This document shows positions 16,645-24,731 of a stretch of 64,000 nucleotides of DNA, one piece after another. The translations under genes and the position numbers were made by a program. This stretch comes from Mesorhizobium sp. ES1-4 (lineage in GTDB: Bacteria; Pseudomonadota; Alphaproteobacteria; Rhizobiales; Rhizobiaceae). The stretch covers positions 62,001 through 126,000 of the forward strand of contig NZ_JAIUGV010000012.1 of NCBI RefSeq assembly GCF_020164745.1, given 5' to 3'. Numbering within the stretch: the stretch's first letter is position 1; every line of letters begins with the position of its first letter. A model generated the notes under the pieces. It was given only the letters and a program-made list of their open reading frames with translations. It ran no database searches and was not told the origin of the DNA.

Positions 16645-18324
16645 ATGACCATGACGTCTCTGACGCTCAACAAGATCACCTCGCAACGCGGCATCTCCGT
16701 GGGCGAGGCGACCAAGAAGATTGCCGACCTCGGCTGGAATCCTTCCTACGTCCAGGAAGCGATGACCTTTCCGACCGACTACAAGATCAACAAGACGCCG
16801 CGCGACCCGATGAAGCAGGTCCTGCGGTCCTATTTCCCGATGCAGGAAGAGAAGGACAACCGCGTCTACGGCGCGCTCGATGCGGCGCTGCGCGGCGACA
16901 TGTTCCGCAATGTCGAGCCGCGTTGGGTCGAGTGGATGAAACTCTTCCTCGCCATCATTCCCTTCCCGGAAATCTCGGCCGCCCGCTCGATGGCGATGGT
17001 CGCCCGCATTGCACCCGGCGAGGAACTCAGAACCGGTTTCACCATGCAGATGATCGACGAGTTCCGTCACTCGACGATTCAGATGAATTTGAAGAAATGG
17101 TACATGGAGAACTACATCGATCCGGCCGGCTTCGACATCACGGAGGAAGCCTTCGGAAAGTGCTACGCCACCACCATCGGCCGTCAGTTTGCCGAAGGTT
17201 TCATCACCGGCGACACGATGACCGCCGCCTGCATGTATTTGACCGTGGTGGCCGAGACTGCCTTCACCAACACGCTGTTCGTTGCCATGCCGTCGGAAGC
17301 CGCCCGCAACGGCGACTATGCGCTGCCGACGGTCTTCCTGTCGGTGCAGTCGGACGAAAGCCGGCACATCGGCAATGGCCACTCGCTGCTGATGGCGGCG
17401 CTCAAGGAGCCGGAAAACCACCTCCTGCTCGAGCGCGACTTGCGTTACGCCTTCTGGCAGAACCACGCGATCGTCGATGCAGCCATCGGCACCTTCATCG
17501 AATACGGCACCACCAACCGCGACAAGAACAAGGAGTCCTACGCGGAAATGTGGCACCGCTGGATCTATGAGGACTACTACCGCACCTACATGCTGCCGCT
17601 CGAGAAATACGGCATCAAGGTCCATCATGACGACGTCCAGGCTGCCTGGGAACGCATCACCAAGAAGAACTACGTCCACAAGGTCGGGCAGTTCTTCGCG
17701 GTCGGCTGGCCAGTCAATTTCTGGCGCATCGAAGCCCAGACCGACAAGGACTTCGAGTGGTTCGAGCACAAGTATCCGGGCTGGTACGCCGAGTTCGGCG
17801 ACTTCTGGAAATGGTACGCCAAGCTCAGCCACAAGGGCGAGAAGGTGCTGCTGTTCAACAGCGACGTCGGCTACGTCTATCCGCACCGCTGCTGGTCCTG
17901 CCTCGTTCCCTGCCTGATCCGCGAGGACATGGTGGTCGGCGAGATCGACGGCCAGTTGCACACCTTCGCCCACGAACTCGACAAGTGGACTGCGACGGTG
18001 GCGTTCGCCGACGAGTATCAGGGCCGTCCGACGCCCGCCATGGGCCGCTTCAGCGGCAAGCGCGAGTGGGAGACGCTCTATGACGGCTGGGATCTGGCCG
18101 ATGCGATCAAGGACCTGAACTTCGTCCGTTCCGACGGCAAGACGCTGGTTCCGCAGCCGCATAACCAAGAGGCCGAGTTCCGCAGTGCTTCATGGCCGCG
18201 TGGTAGGCATGGGAGCTGTGTAGCTTTGAAACGCTTGATCAGCATTCGCGGCCACGGGGTGCTTACCCTGGCCGCGTTGTCTGGCCGGGTCAGTGTGGCC
18301 GAGGATAGCGGGTGTGAGTGGTAA
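16645..18324 (+). CDS. prmA: Propane-monooxygenase-type soluble di-iron hydroxylase alpha subunit, altered C-terminus
   Basis: A 559-aa protein of the soluble di-iron monooxygenase family, closest in memory to PrmA/MimA (propane 2-monooxygenase large subunit), which hydroxylates alkanes or related substrates. The di-iron ligands are all present: E109, E139-x2-H142, E204, E238-x2-H241. Their spacing is identical to methane monooxygenase MmoX (114/144/147/209/243/246). Start ATG 16645 follows GGTGGAGGCTT. Similarity ends near residue 506 (LVPQPH); the last 50 or so residues read through unrelated DNA, replacing the normal 35-45-residue tail. The CxxxC seen after CWTC in remembered PrmA proteins is absent here. 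No reductase, beta subunit or coupling protein is nearby, so activity as encoded is doubtful. Confidence 0.85.
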   Translation: MTMTSLTLNKITSQRGISVGEATKKIADLGWNPSYVQEAMTFPTDYKINKTPRDPMKQVLRSYFPMQEEKDNRVYGALDAALRGDMFRNVEPRWVEWMKLFLAIIPFPEISAARSMAMVARIAPGEELRTGFTMQMIDEFRHSTIQMNLKKWYMENYIDPAGFDITEEAFGKCYATTIGRQFAEGFITGDTMTAACMYLTVVAETAFTNTLFVAMPSEAARNGDYALPTVFLSVQSDESRHIGNGHSLLMAALKEPENHLLLERDLRYAFWQNHAIVDAAIGTFIEYGTTNRDKNKESYAEMWHRWIYEDYYRTYMLPLEKYGIKVHHDDVQAAWERITKKNYVHKVGQFFAVGWPVNFWRIEAQTDKDFEWFEHKYPGWYAEFGDFWKWYAKLSHKGEKVLLFNSDVGYVYPHRCWSCLVPCLIREDMVVGEIDGQLHTFAHELDKWTATVAFADEYQGRPTPAMGRFSGKREWETLYDGWDLADAIKDLNFVRSDGKTLVPQPHNQEAEFRSASWPRGRHGSCVALKRLISIRGHGVLTLAALSGRVSVAEDSGCEW

Positions 18325-18475
18325 GCCTGACAGGCGTTAGAGGGCCGAAGTCTTTCTCCGATAGGATCTTCCAAGCAGTGTTTGCCCTCGCGGCATCCCA
18401 GCACACCTTGGAGCAGAAATAATAGCGAAAAGGACGCGCCAGAAATTTCTGTTCGCACATTATGCAAGTCATAGC
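18290..18475 (-). CDS. 61-aa FCS-like zinc-finger protein
   Basis: The minus-strand frame from ATG 18475 encodes about 61 residues with CIMC, then 14 residues, then CSKVC. The FCS..C ending resembles TRASH/MYM-type zinc ribbons that bind one metal. The frame is open further upstream to 18553 but that part has no pattern. The ribosome site is weak (GGTGAAACC). It runs against, and slightly overlaps, the abnormal tail of the hydroxylase gene. It may be a small metal-binding protein or a fragment of one. Confidence 0.45.
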   Translation of the reverse strand, partial: AMTCIMCEQKFLARPFRYYFCSKVCWDAARANTAWKILSEKDFGPLTPVRLTTHTRYPRPH

Positions 18476-18641
18476 GATGGTTTCACCCGGTGATGCAAGA
18501 ATATTTATTTCAGGAACTGTAAGAGTAGACTTCGATCGTTCAAAAACGACCAATGCGATAGGACCGCAATTCTACCATGCGGTCGGTGCGCGTTCTTGCT
18601 GTGACTTCCGCGCCGGTTGCAGATTCTGCCGGGCTCGCAAA

Positions 18642-18673
18642 GCCCCCCAGACGCTAAGGTTGTCTTAGGGGGC
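18642..18673. terminator. Hairpin downstream of hydroxylase gene
   Basis: GCCCCC...AGAC pairs with GTCT...GGGGGC (6 plus 4 bp, one internal mismatch region, loop of 9). It is strong but has no T-run on either side, so terminator function is only possible. Confidence 0.35.
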
Positions 18674-18706
18674 GGTCGGCTAAGCTCGGGATTGTTGGCT
18701 TAAATC

Positions 18707-18742
18707 GCCCACGTGTCATGCCGCGAGAGCCGCGACGTGGGC
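18707..18742 (-). terminator. Hairpin downstream of bdhA
   Basis: GCCCACGT (18707-18714) and ACGTGGGC (18735-18742) form a perfect 8-bp stem around a GC-rich centre that can fold further. It lies 50 bases beyond the bdhA stop on the minus strand. No U-tract follows; it may stabilise or end the transcript. Confidence 0.4.
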
Positions 18743-18792
18743 ATTGAGCGTCCTTGAAGCGCCATTTGCCCATCGCTACGGCCTGCGAGGCA

Positions 18793-19623
18793 CTACTGCA
18801 TAGACCATCCATGGCTGACCACGAGCGACTGGCCGGTCAGCGCGCTGGACGGGAAGGCCGCGAGAAACAACGCCGCCTCCGCCACGTCCTGCACAGTCGT
18901 GAATTCGCCGTCGACGGTTTCCTTCAGCATGATGTTTTTGACGACTTCCGCTTCAGATATCCCGAACTCGCGGGCCTGTTCCGGTATCTGCTTTTCCACC
19001 AGCGGCGTGCGAACGAACCCGGGGCAAATCACATTGGCACGGACGCCGTGGGCGGCACCCTCCTTCGCTACGACCTTAGCCAGGCCGATCAAGCCATGCT
19101 TGGCTGTCACATAGGACGCTTTGAGCGGCGATGCTTCCTTGGAATGCACCGACCCCATGTAGATGATGCTGCCGCTGTTCTGCTTGTACATCTGCCGCAG
19201 GGCGGCGCGGGTGGTCAGGAAGGCGCCATCGAGGTGGATGGAAAGGAGTTTCTTCCAGTTTTCGAATTCGAATTCGACGAGAGGGCCGACGATCTGGACA
19301 CCGGCGTTGCTGACCAGAACGTCCAACCGGCCAAAGGCACGGATCGCTTGATCCATGCCAATGTCGACCTGCTCCTCATCGCCGACATCCATAGCGACTC
19401 CGAGCGCACGTTTGCCCGTCGGATCGATCTCGGTCGCGGTTCGCTGGGCCGATCCCTGATCGAGATCTGCGATGACCACTTTTGCCCCCTCACTGGCAAA
19501 GGCGAGTGCAATTTCCCTGCCGATGCCGCTGGCCGCTCCAGTGATCATAGCCACTTTGTCCACGAGCCGGCCGTCGGGATTCGCGGCCTGCTTGGCCGAC
19601 AGCGTTTCAATCCGCGACTGCAT
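18793..19623 (-). CDS. bdhA: 3-Hydroxybutyrate dehydrogenase-like SDR
   Basis: A 276-aa classical SDR that should interconvert (R)-3-hydroxybutyrate and acetoacetate with NAD. TGAASGIGREI binds the cofactor; SNAG is conserved; the catalytic set is Ser in MGSVHSKEASP with YVTAKHG (Tyr-x3-Lys). The block PGFVRTPLVEKQIP matches bacterial BdhA as I recall it. Start ATG 19623 follows AAGGAAAAACCC; the frame to 19671 lies inside adc. It overlaps the end of adc by 17 bases, so they form one operon (patatin, adc, bdhA) for breaking down stored or imported C4 units. Confidence 0.85.
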   Translation of the reverse strand: MQSRIETLSAKQAANPDGRLVDKVAMITGAASGIGREIALAFASEGAKVVIADLDQGSAQRTATEIDPTGKRALGVAMDVGDEEQVDIGMDQAIRAFGRLDVLVSNAGVQIVGPLVEFEFENWKKLLSIHLDGAFLTTRAALRQMYKQNSGSIIYMGSVHSKEASPLKASYVTAKHGLIGLAKVVAKEGAAHGVRANVICPGFVRTPLVEKQIPEQAREFGISEAEVVKNIMLKETVDGEFTTVQDVAEAALFLAAFPSSALTGQSLVVSHGWSMQ

Positions 19624-20392
19624 GGGTTTTTCCTTTGCCGTATGAGGGCTTCGTCTCAGCAAGATAGTCATGGACCACCGTCCCGAGCGGCAGGGTCAGA
19701 TCCGCAATGATGTGCATCGCCGACATCACCTCCAAGACGGGCAGTTCGGCAACCGGGGCCAGCGCGTGCGACCAGAGATCGAGCGACGCCGGGCCGTGCC
19801 ACGCTTCCTTAAGATCGATGTCTTCCAAACGGTATTCGACGAGTTCACAGATACGCGGCTTGCCATCGACATGGGGGATGATCTTAAGCAGGAAATTGGG
19901 TCCGCTGAGTGAGGTCCTTACGGATGCGAGTTCGGCAGCCCGGTGTTTGTAGCCCATCGTTGCGGTGGCGACCCGGACCGGACCATAGTCGAGCGTGCCC
20001 ACAACAGTATCGGTGTCCACGCGGAGCGTGGGACTGGCTAGTTTCTTTGGGAAACCCCACAGTTCGCGGCCACCTGCGATCGGCGGATGATCGTCAAGAA
20101 ACATGCAATGAGTGTAGCTGCCATGGCGGCCGCGAAAGGAGACAGGAATGACCTGTCCACTTTCCGTGTAGTCGCCGAAGCCCGAAGAGTCGGGCATGCG
20201 GATGAACTCGAATTTCACCAACGGGTCGGGCACATCAAGCGGTTCCGGCACAAGCTCGCGCAACTTCCTCGGATCCGTCCGATAGGTGATGATCAGATAC
20301 TCGCGATTTCGGAAGCGATAAGGACCGACTGGATAGGCGGGGTTGGTCAGAGGCATGGCGAAGGCCGTTTCCCGGACGCTGTCTTGCTTCAT
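19607..20392 (-). CDS. adc: Acetoacetate decarboxylase
   Basis: A 261-aa member of the acetoacetate decarboxylase family (acetoacetate to acetone and CO2). GGRELWGFPKKLA holds the Schiff-base Lys and its neighbouring Lys that lowers the pKa. The conserved Glu region is in SGQVIPVSFRGRHGSYTHCMFLDD. Length is usual. Located between bdhA and the patatin gene, it would drain acetoacetate made by BdhA. Start ATG 20392 follows CCAAGGAATTCCACC. Confidence 0.87.
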   Translation of the reverse strand: MKQDSVRETAFAMPLTNPAYPVGPYRFRNREYLIITYRTDPRKLRELVPEPLDVPDPLVKFEFIRMPDSSGFGDYTESGQVIPVSFRGRHGSYTHCMFLDDHPPIAGGRELWGFPKKLASPTLRVDTDTVVGTLDYGPVRVATATMGYKHRAAELASVRTSLSGPNFLLKIIPHVDGKPRICELVEYRLEDIDLKEAWHGPASLDLWSHALAPVAELPVLEVMSAMHIIADLTLPLGTVVHDYLAETKPSYGKGKTHAVAD

Positions 20393-20491
20393 GGTGGAAT
20401 TCCTTGGTGGAGCGGTCTGCTGGGCTCAGAAAAGGCCGGTTTGAACCTTGGGGTTTGGATCGCAGTCTCAGTCGCGTTTGCGTTGCGGCCG

Positions 20492-21661
20492 CTATTGCTG
20501 CCCGTGCTCGGTGAGATCGTAGGTGCTGACTCCGTCCAGATTGTTCGGCCTGCTCAATGCCTCTGGGTGACGCAGCGTGCGCGCCGCGTCGAAGTAGCCG
20601 GCTTGCCAGTGGTCCTCCATCGACAGCCGCGAAAATTCGTAGTCCTTCGAGTGAGTCTCGTACTGCCTCGACCTGTAGATCAGGTGGACCAGCTTGTAGA
20701 CCTTGTGGTCTGCAAGCTTGCTCAGCATGGTGGCTTCATCGCTGCCGAGCAGGTCGGGGGGGAGCTTTGCAAGCAAGCCGGCAAGTGCGTGCCGGGACCG
20801 CTGGTGTTGCTTGAACTGGTCGGTGTTGGCGCGCGTGCGGCTGGAATACTGGATTTCTTTCTGCCTTGTCGCAACGTCGGCAAGATTGCGAGGAAAATCA
20901 CCCCGGGCGCTCCAGAGGTCCACCTGGAAGGCGAGCGTGTCCTGTCGAGGTCCGTGCTCGGCCACCCATTGCAATGGAGTGTTCGAGATAAGGCCACCGT
21001 CCCAGTAGAATTCACCCTCGATCTCAACTGCCGGAAAGCCTGGCGGCAGCGAGCCGCTCGCCATCACGTGCTCTGGGCGGATCTTGTGGGTTTGATTGTC
21101 GAAGTAGACGAAATTGCCCGTGCACACGTTTACGGCGCCTGCGCTGAAACGCATGCCGCCTGCGTTGATCCGGTCGAAGTCGACAAGTCGTTCAAGCGTG
21201 CTCTTCAGGTGCGTGGTTTCGTAAAAGCTTGTGCCCTCGATTGCACCACCCGGGCGGAGCCAGGGAGCGGGTTGCCGGAGGTTGAAAAAGCCCGGTGCGC
21301 CGGCAATGGCCGCGCAAGCTGCGCTGAACTGGTTGAAGAGCGCGCGGGGCAGGTCGCCTTTGGGGGCGAGGACACCGGCAGCGGCAGCCCAGTCGAGCAG
21401 GGGGTTGGCCGTAATCTCGCGCCAGAACGCCCTCAGCTTTGAGACCCTTTCGGAAGGTTCGTTACCGGCTATGATTGCGGCATTGATGGAACCGATGGAC
21501 ACGCCGGCAACCCAGCCCGGATGAATGTCGGCTTCCGCAAGAGCCTCATAGACTCCCGCCTGGTAGGCCCCGAGCGCGCCTCCACCTTGCAGCACCAGGG
21601 CAATGCATTCGAAGGGCAGATGCTGGCCCCCTGATTTGAAGTGCTGGGACTGAACATTCAT
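20492..21661 (-). CDS. Patatin-like phospholipase/lipid hydrolase
   Basis: A 389-aa patatin-domain protein with a Ser-Asp dyad. LVLQGGGALGAYQAGVYEAL is the oxyanion loop, GVSIGSINAA holds the nucleophile Ser, and WDGGLISNTPL holds the Asp of DGG. The C-terminal 130 residues match the DUF3734 extension often fused to such patatins. In rhizobia these proteins commonly neighbour bdhA; a role in hydrolysing polyhydroxybutyrate or lipid esters is plausible but not shown. I chose ATG 21661 (MNVQSQHF), with AAGGAATG upstream, rather than the longer frame. It is divergent from the TetR gene. Confidence 0.85.
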   Translation of the reverse strand: MNVQSQHFKSGGQHLPFECIALVLQGGGALGAYQAGVYEALAEADIHPGWVAGVSIGSINAAIIAGNEPSERVSKLRAFWREITANPLLDWAAAAGVLAPKGDLPRALFNQFSAACAAIAGAPGFFNLRQPAPWLRPGGAIEGTSFYETTHLKSTLERLVDFDRINAGGMRFSAGAVNVCTGNFVYFDNQTHKIRPEHVMASGSLPPGFPAVEIEGEFYWDGGLISNTPLQWVAEHGPRQDTLAFQVDLWSARGDFPRNLADVATRQKEIQYSSRTRANTDQFKQHQRSRHALAGLLAKLPPDLLGSDEATMLSKLADHKVYKLVHLIYRSRQYETHSKDYEFSRLSMEDHWQAGYFDAARTLRHPEALSRPNNLDGVSTYDLTEHGQQ

Positions 21662-21767
21662 GGATGCATTCCTTACTGGTCTTGTTCGGATACGCTTGGG
21701 CTGCGAGAACCGGAGCGGAGATTTGTACGCCGGTTGGCTGAGCAAATTTCATATTGCACAACTACGT

Positions 21768-21782
21768 CAAATCGACTATTTG
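21768..21782. promoter_or_regulatory. Possible TetR operator
   Basis: CAAAT-CGACT-ATTTG is a 5-bp inverted repeat in the 169-base gap between the patatin operon and the divergent TetR gene, where such a repressor would bind. An outer pair ATTGCAC...GTGCAAT flanks it. Confidence 0.35.
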
Positions 21783-21830
21783 GTCAATATGACATTTGCG
21801 TAACGGTGCAATGCAAAAAAGGCAGGACAG

Positions 21831-22454
21831 ATGGCGAAGGTTGATTTGGCGCGCAGGGCAGAGATCGGACGGGAGAAGCGAGAAAGAACGCGTACCCTGA
21901 TCCTGGATGCCGGGACGATGCTAATGGCAGAACGGTCTCGCGAGGCGGTTACAGTCGATGCAGTAGTGGAGGCAGCCGGCGTCGCGAAGGGCACCTTCTA
22001 CTACCACTTTCAGAGCATCGACGAACTGGCCGCGGCAATAGGTGAGAAACTAGGCGAGAGCTTCGACGGGGTACTTCGTGATGCACGCCTCGCATTGGAA
22101 GATCCGGTCAAACGTCTTTCGTTCGCTTTCACGAAGTTCTTGGAAAAGGCGATCTCGGACCCGAACTGGGCACGTCTGGTCGTTCAGAGTTCTCAATCGC
22201 GCGGCGAGTATGCGCGAGGGGTCCGGACGAACCTCAAGGCCGATATCGCGCAGGCGATAGTCCAGGATCGGCTGAGCATACGGGACGTAGACCTGGCAGT
22301 AGACATCGTGATGGGTATATGGCTCCAGGTGACGAGGGGCATTCTTGATCGTGGCGCTAGACCCGACCTGACACAACAGACCGTCGAGTCGGCACTTCGC
22401 GCCCTCGGCGCATCGCGGTCGGACCAAGAGAACGCCTGGAAAAAATGGCCATGA
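21831..22454 (+). CDS. TetR-family transcriptional regulator
   Basis: A 207-aa regulator. The N-terminal helix-turn-helix VTVDAVVEAAGVAKGTFYYHFQS is typical of TetR proteins; the C-terminal ligand domain is helical and not assignable. It is divergent from the patatin-adc-bdhA operon and so probably represses it and itself. ATG 21831 follows AAAGGCAGGACAG. Confidence 0.87.
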   Translation: MAKVDLARRAEIGREKRERTRTLILDAGTMLMAERSREAVTVDAVVEAAGVAKGTFYYHFQSIDELAAAIGEKLGESFDGVLRDARLALEDPVKRLSFAFTKFLEKAISDPNWARLVVQSSQSRGEYARGVRTNLKADIAQAIVQDRLSIRDVDLAVDIVMGIWLQVTRGILDRGARPDLTQQTVESALRALGASRSDQENAWKKWP

Positions 22455-22651
22455 TATTGCCATCCACGATGTTCTGCCTTTTCGCCACGGCGATGTCTGC
22501 TCACGCGCGGTGACTTTGCTTAGATGGCGGTGGGGTTGGTGCGAAGAGGCATAGGGGGATGGCTAAATTGAATTGTACCATGCTTGCGGAATCATGCGGA
22601 ACGATACGGGAAGAATTCTGAATTTTGGCCCACGAAAAACGTAGCGGTCGG

Positions 22652-23569
22652 CTAACCTGCCAAGGTTGCGCCAAGCCGCTTGGAAATTGAAACAATCCAG
22701 GTTCGCAGCTCCGGCCCAAAAGGTTTTTCCAGCATCGCCCGGTCCCAGGCCAGGAAATAGGGCTCCGGCAGCCTGATGCGCTTGTCGAACGGCGCCACAA
22801 GCCTGCCCGAGGCGATGTCGTCGGCGGCCATGGACAGTTGTGCCAGCACGAAGCCCCTGCCGTTGGCCGCAGCATCGATCGCGGCGCTCGACAAGGAGAA
22901 GGCGACCTCACCTGACGCTTTCCGGTAGGACGCACCGATGCTTGCGGCCCATTCCGCCCAACCCGGCGGCGAACGGTGGTCGCGGGCCCATTCTATGCTG
23001 AGAAGCGGCAGGTCGAGAATGTCGGCGGGTTTGAGCACCGGGTGCCTGGCGAGCAGCGCCGGCGAGCATGCCGGCACCACCCAATCCGTGAACAGTTCGG
23101 TGTAGTGATTGAAATCACGATACTTGTCACCGTACGAAATACGGAAGTCGACCTCTTCGGTATCCAGTCGGGGCTCTGTCTCGGCGCCGACCAGCCGCAC
23201 GTTCGCGCCAGGGTGCCCAATCTGCCAATCCAGCAATTGCGGGCCGATCCATTTGCTGGCCAGAGATGGCAGGCAGGAGATCGTCAAAGTGTCCGCCGAA
23301 CGGGCCCGTTCGATGACGTCCTGAGCCTCGCGAATCTGTTCGAATCCGACGGAAACCGCTGCGTGATAGACCCGGCCCAATGCCGTGAGAGCCACGCTCC
23401 TGCCGCGGCGTTCCAGCAGCCTCGCCTCCAGGGCCTCTTCAGCCTTGCGGATCTGCTGGCTGACGGCGCCGACCGAGACTCCAAGTTCGTTTGCAGCAGC
23501 CGTCACGCTGCCACGCCTGCCGAAAGCCTCGAAGGCCTGTATCGCACGCAGCGGGGGCGTCTTGTTCAC
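22652..23569 (-). CDS. LysR-family regulator, GcvA type
   Basis: A 305-aa LysR regulator. The N-terminal winged helix (LRAIQAFEAFGRRGSVTAAA, then LGVSVGAVSQQIRKAEE) has the GcvA/AmpR-like wording, and the rest is a periplasmic-binding-type effector domain. The start is GTG 23569. It is divergent from the Rieske-oxygenase operon and is its likely activator; a T-N11-A operator lies between them at 23596-23610. Confidence 0.87.
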   Translation of the reverse strand: MNKTPPLRAIQAFEAFGRRGSVTAAANELGVSVGAVSQQIRKAEEALEARLLERRGRSVALTALGRVYHAAVSVGFEQIREAQDVIERARSADTLTISCLPSLASKWIGPQLLDWQIGHPGANVRLVGAETEPRLDTEEVDFRISYGDKYRDFNHYTELFTDWVVPACSPALLARHPVLKPADILDLPLLSIEWARDHRSPPGWAEWAASIGASYRKASGEVAFSLSSAAIDAAANGRGFVLAQLSMAADDIASGRLVAPFDKRIRLPEPYFLAWDRAMLEKPFGPELRTWIVSISKRLGATLAG

Positions 23570-23595
23570 CTGGGCAGATCCTGGGGTCAGCTTGA

Positions 23596-23610
23596 TTTAG
23601 TTTTTCTAAA
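23596..23610. promoter_or_regulatory. Candidate LysR operator
   Basis: TTTAG-TTTTT-CTAAA is a perfect 5-bp inverted repeat and contains the T-N11-A core of LysR sites. It lies 26 bases upstream of the LysR start and 80 bases upstream of the oxygenase start, the usual place for autorepression plus divergent activation. Confidence 0.6.
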
Positions 23611-23690
23611 ATAGAACGCAGATGCAAGCCCTATGTCGTTCCAAGCCCGCGAGATATTCGTTTGGGCGTTCACAAGCTGGGGAGGACGCC

Positions 23691-24731
23691 ATGTTTCTTC
23701 GAAACTGCTGGTACGTTGCCGCATGGGATCATGAGGTCGCCGACCGGCTGGTGCCCACCCGGATCCTTGGCGAGGATATCGTTCTCTACCGACGGACCGA
23801 TGGCGTGGTGGCTGCGCTCGAAGACGCTTGTCCGCATCGCAAGCTGCCGCTGTCGATGGGCCGCATCAAGGGCGACACGGTCGAATGCGGCTATCACGGC
23901 CTGACCTTCGACAGCACAGGAACCTGCACGCGTGTGCCGGGCGCGGAAAAGATACCGCATGTCGCCTGCGTCCGCTCCTATCCGATCGCCGAACGCTACG
24001 GACTGCTCTGGATTTGGATGGGCGAGCCGGCAAAGGCCGATCCCGCGCTGATCTTCGAAGTCGACCACTGGGGCGATCCGGCATGGGGCGTCAACCCCGG
24101 CGAATCCATGGCGCTCGATTGCAATTACCTCTACATGACCGACAACCTGCTCGACCCTTCGCACGTGTCCTGGGTCCACCAATCGTCCTTCGGCGGTGTC
24201 CAGGCCATGGAGGACGCGCCGCTTGAAACCACGGTGGGAGCGGACGGCGTGACGGTATGGCGCTGGGTGGTCGATGCCGTACCGGCGCCGTTCTATGCGC
24301 CTTTCCTCAAATTCTCCGGCAATTGCGATCGCAAGCAGCATTATGAAGTGCGTTACCCCTCCAACGCGATCATCAAGGCGATCTTCGTGCCGGCGCGCAC
24401 CGGTGGGGAAGGCAAGCCGCTGCATGAGGACGTGTTCCTCATGGACAGCTACAACTTCATGACGCCGGTCGATGAGAACCAGACGAAATACTACTGGTTC
24501 CAGATGCGCAATTTCGCTCCCGACGATCTGGAGGTTTCGCGCCAGTTCGCCACCTCCGTGCGTGGCGCCTTCGACGAGGATCGCGTCGTGCTCAATGCCG
24601 TGCACAAGGGCATGGCCGGCAAGCGCACGCCCAATCTCGATCTCAAGATCGATGTCGGTCCGCTGCGCTTCCGCCGCAACCTCGCCAAGCTGATCGCCAG
24701 CGAGAGCCAGGAATTGGCGGCCGCCGAATGA
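23691..24731 (+). CDS. Rieske non-heme iron oxygenase, vanillate demethylase (VanA)-like
   Basis: A 346-aa oxygenase alpha subunit. The Rieske [2Fe-2S] cluster ligands are C47-x-H49 and C66-x2-H69. The mononuclear iron site is in MTDNLLDPSHVSWVHQ, with two His and an Asp bridge. Length and layout match O- or N-demethylases of the VanA group rather than ring-dihydroxylating dioxygenases. Start ATG 23691 follows GGGGAGGACGCC; the frame from 23622 is an upstream extension. Its TGA overlaps the ATG of the reductase gene. The neighbours (aminotransferase, opine-type transporter) point to a methylated amino-acid-like substrate rather than vanillate. Confidence 0.87.
   Translation: MFLRNCWYVAAWDHEVADRLVPTRILGEDIVLYRRTDGVVAALEDACPHRKLPLSMGRIKGDTVECGYHGLTFDSTGTCTRVPGAEKIPHVACVRSYPIAERYGLLWIWMGEPAKADPALIFEVDHWGDPAWGVNPGESMALDCNYLYMTDNLLDPSHVSWVHQSSFGGVQAMEDAPLETTVGADGVTVWRWVVDAVPAPFYAPFLKFSGNCDRKQHYEVRYPSNAIIKAIFVPARTGGEGKPLHEDVFLMDSYNFMTPVDENQTKYYWFQMRNFAPDDLEVSRQFATSVRGAFDEDRVVLNAVHKGMAGKRTPNLDLKIDVGPLRFRRNLAKLIASESQELAAAE

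Noticed and set aside
16558..18168. 536-codon minus-strand frame opposite the di-iron hydroxylase
   Set aside because: Low-complexity composition typical of an antisense GC-rich frame; the plus strand carries a clear enzyme family.
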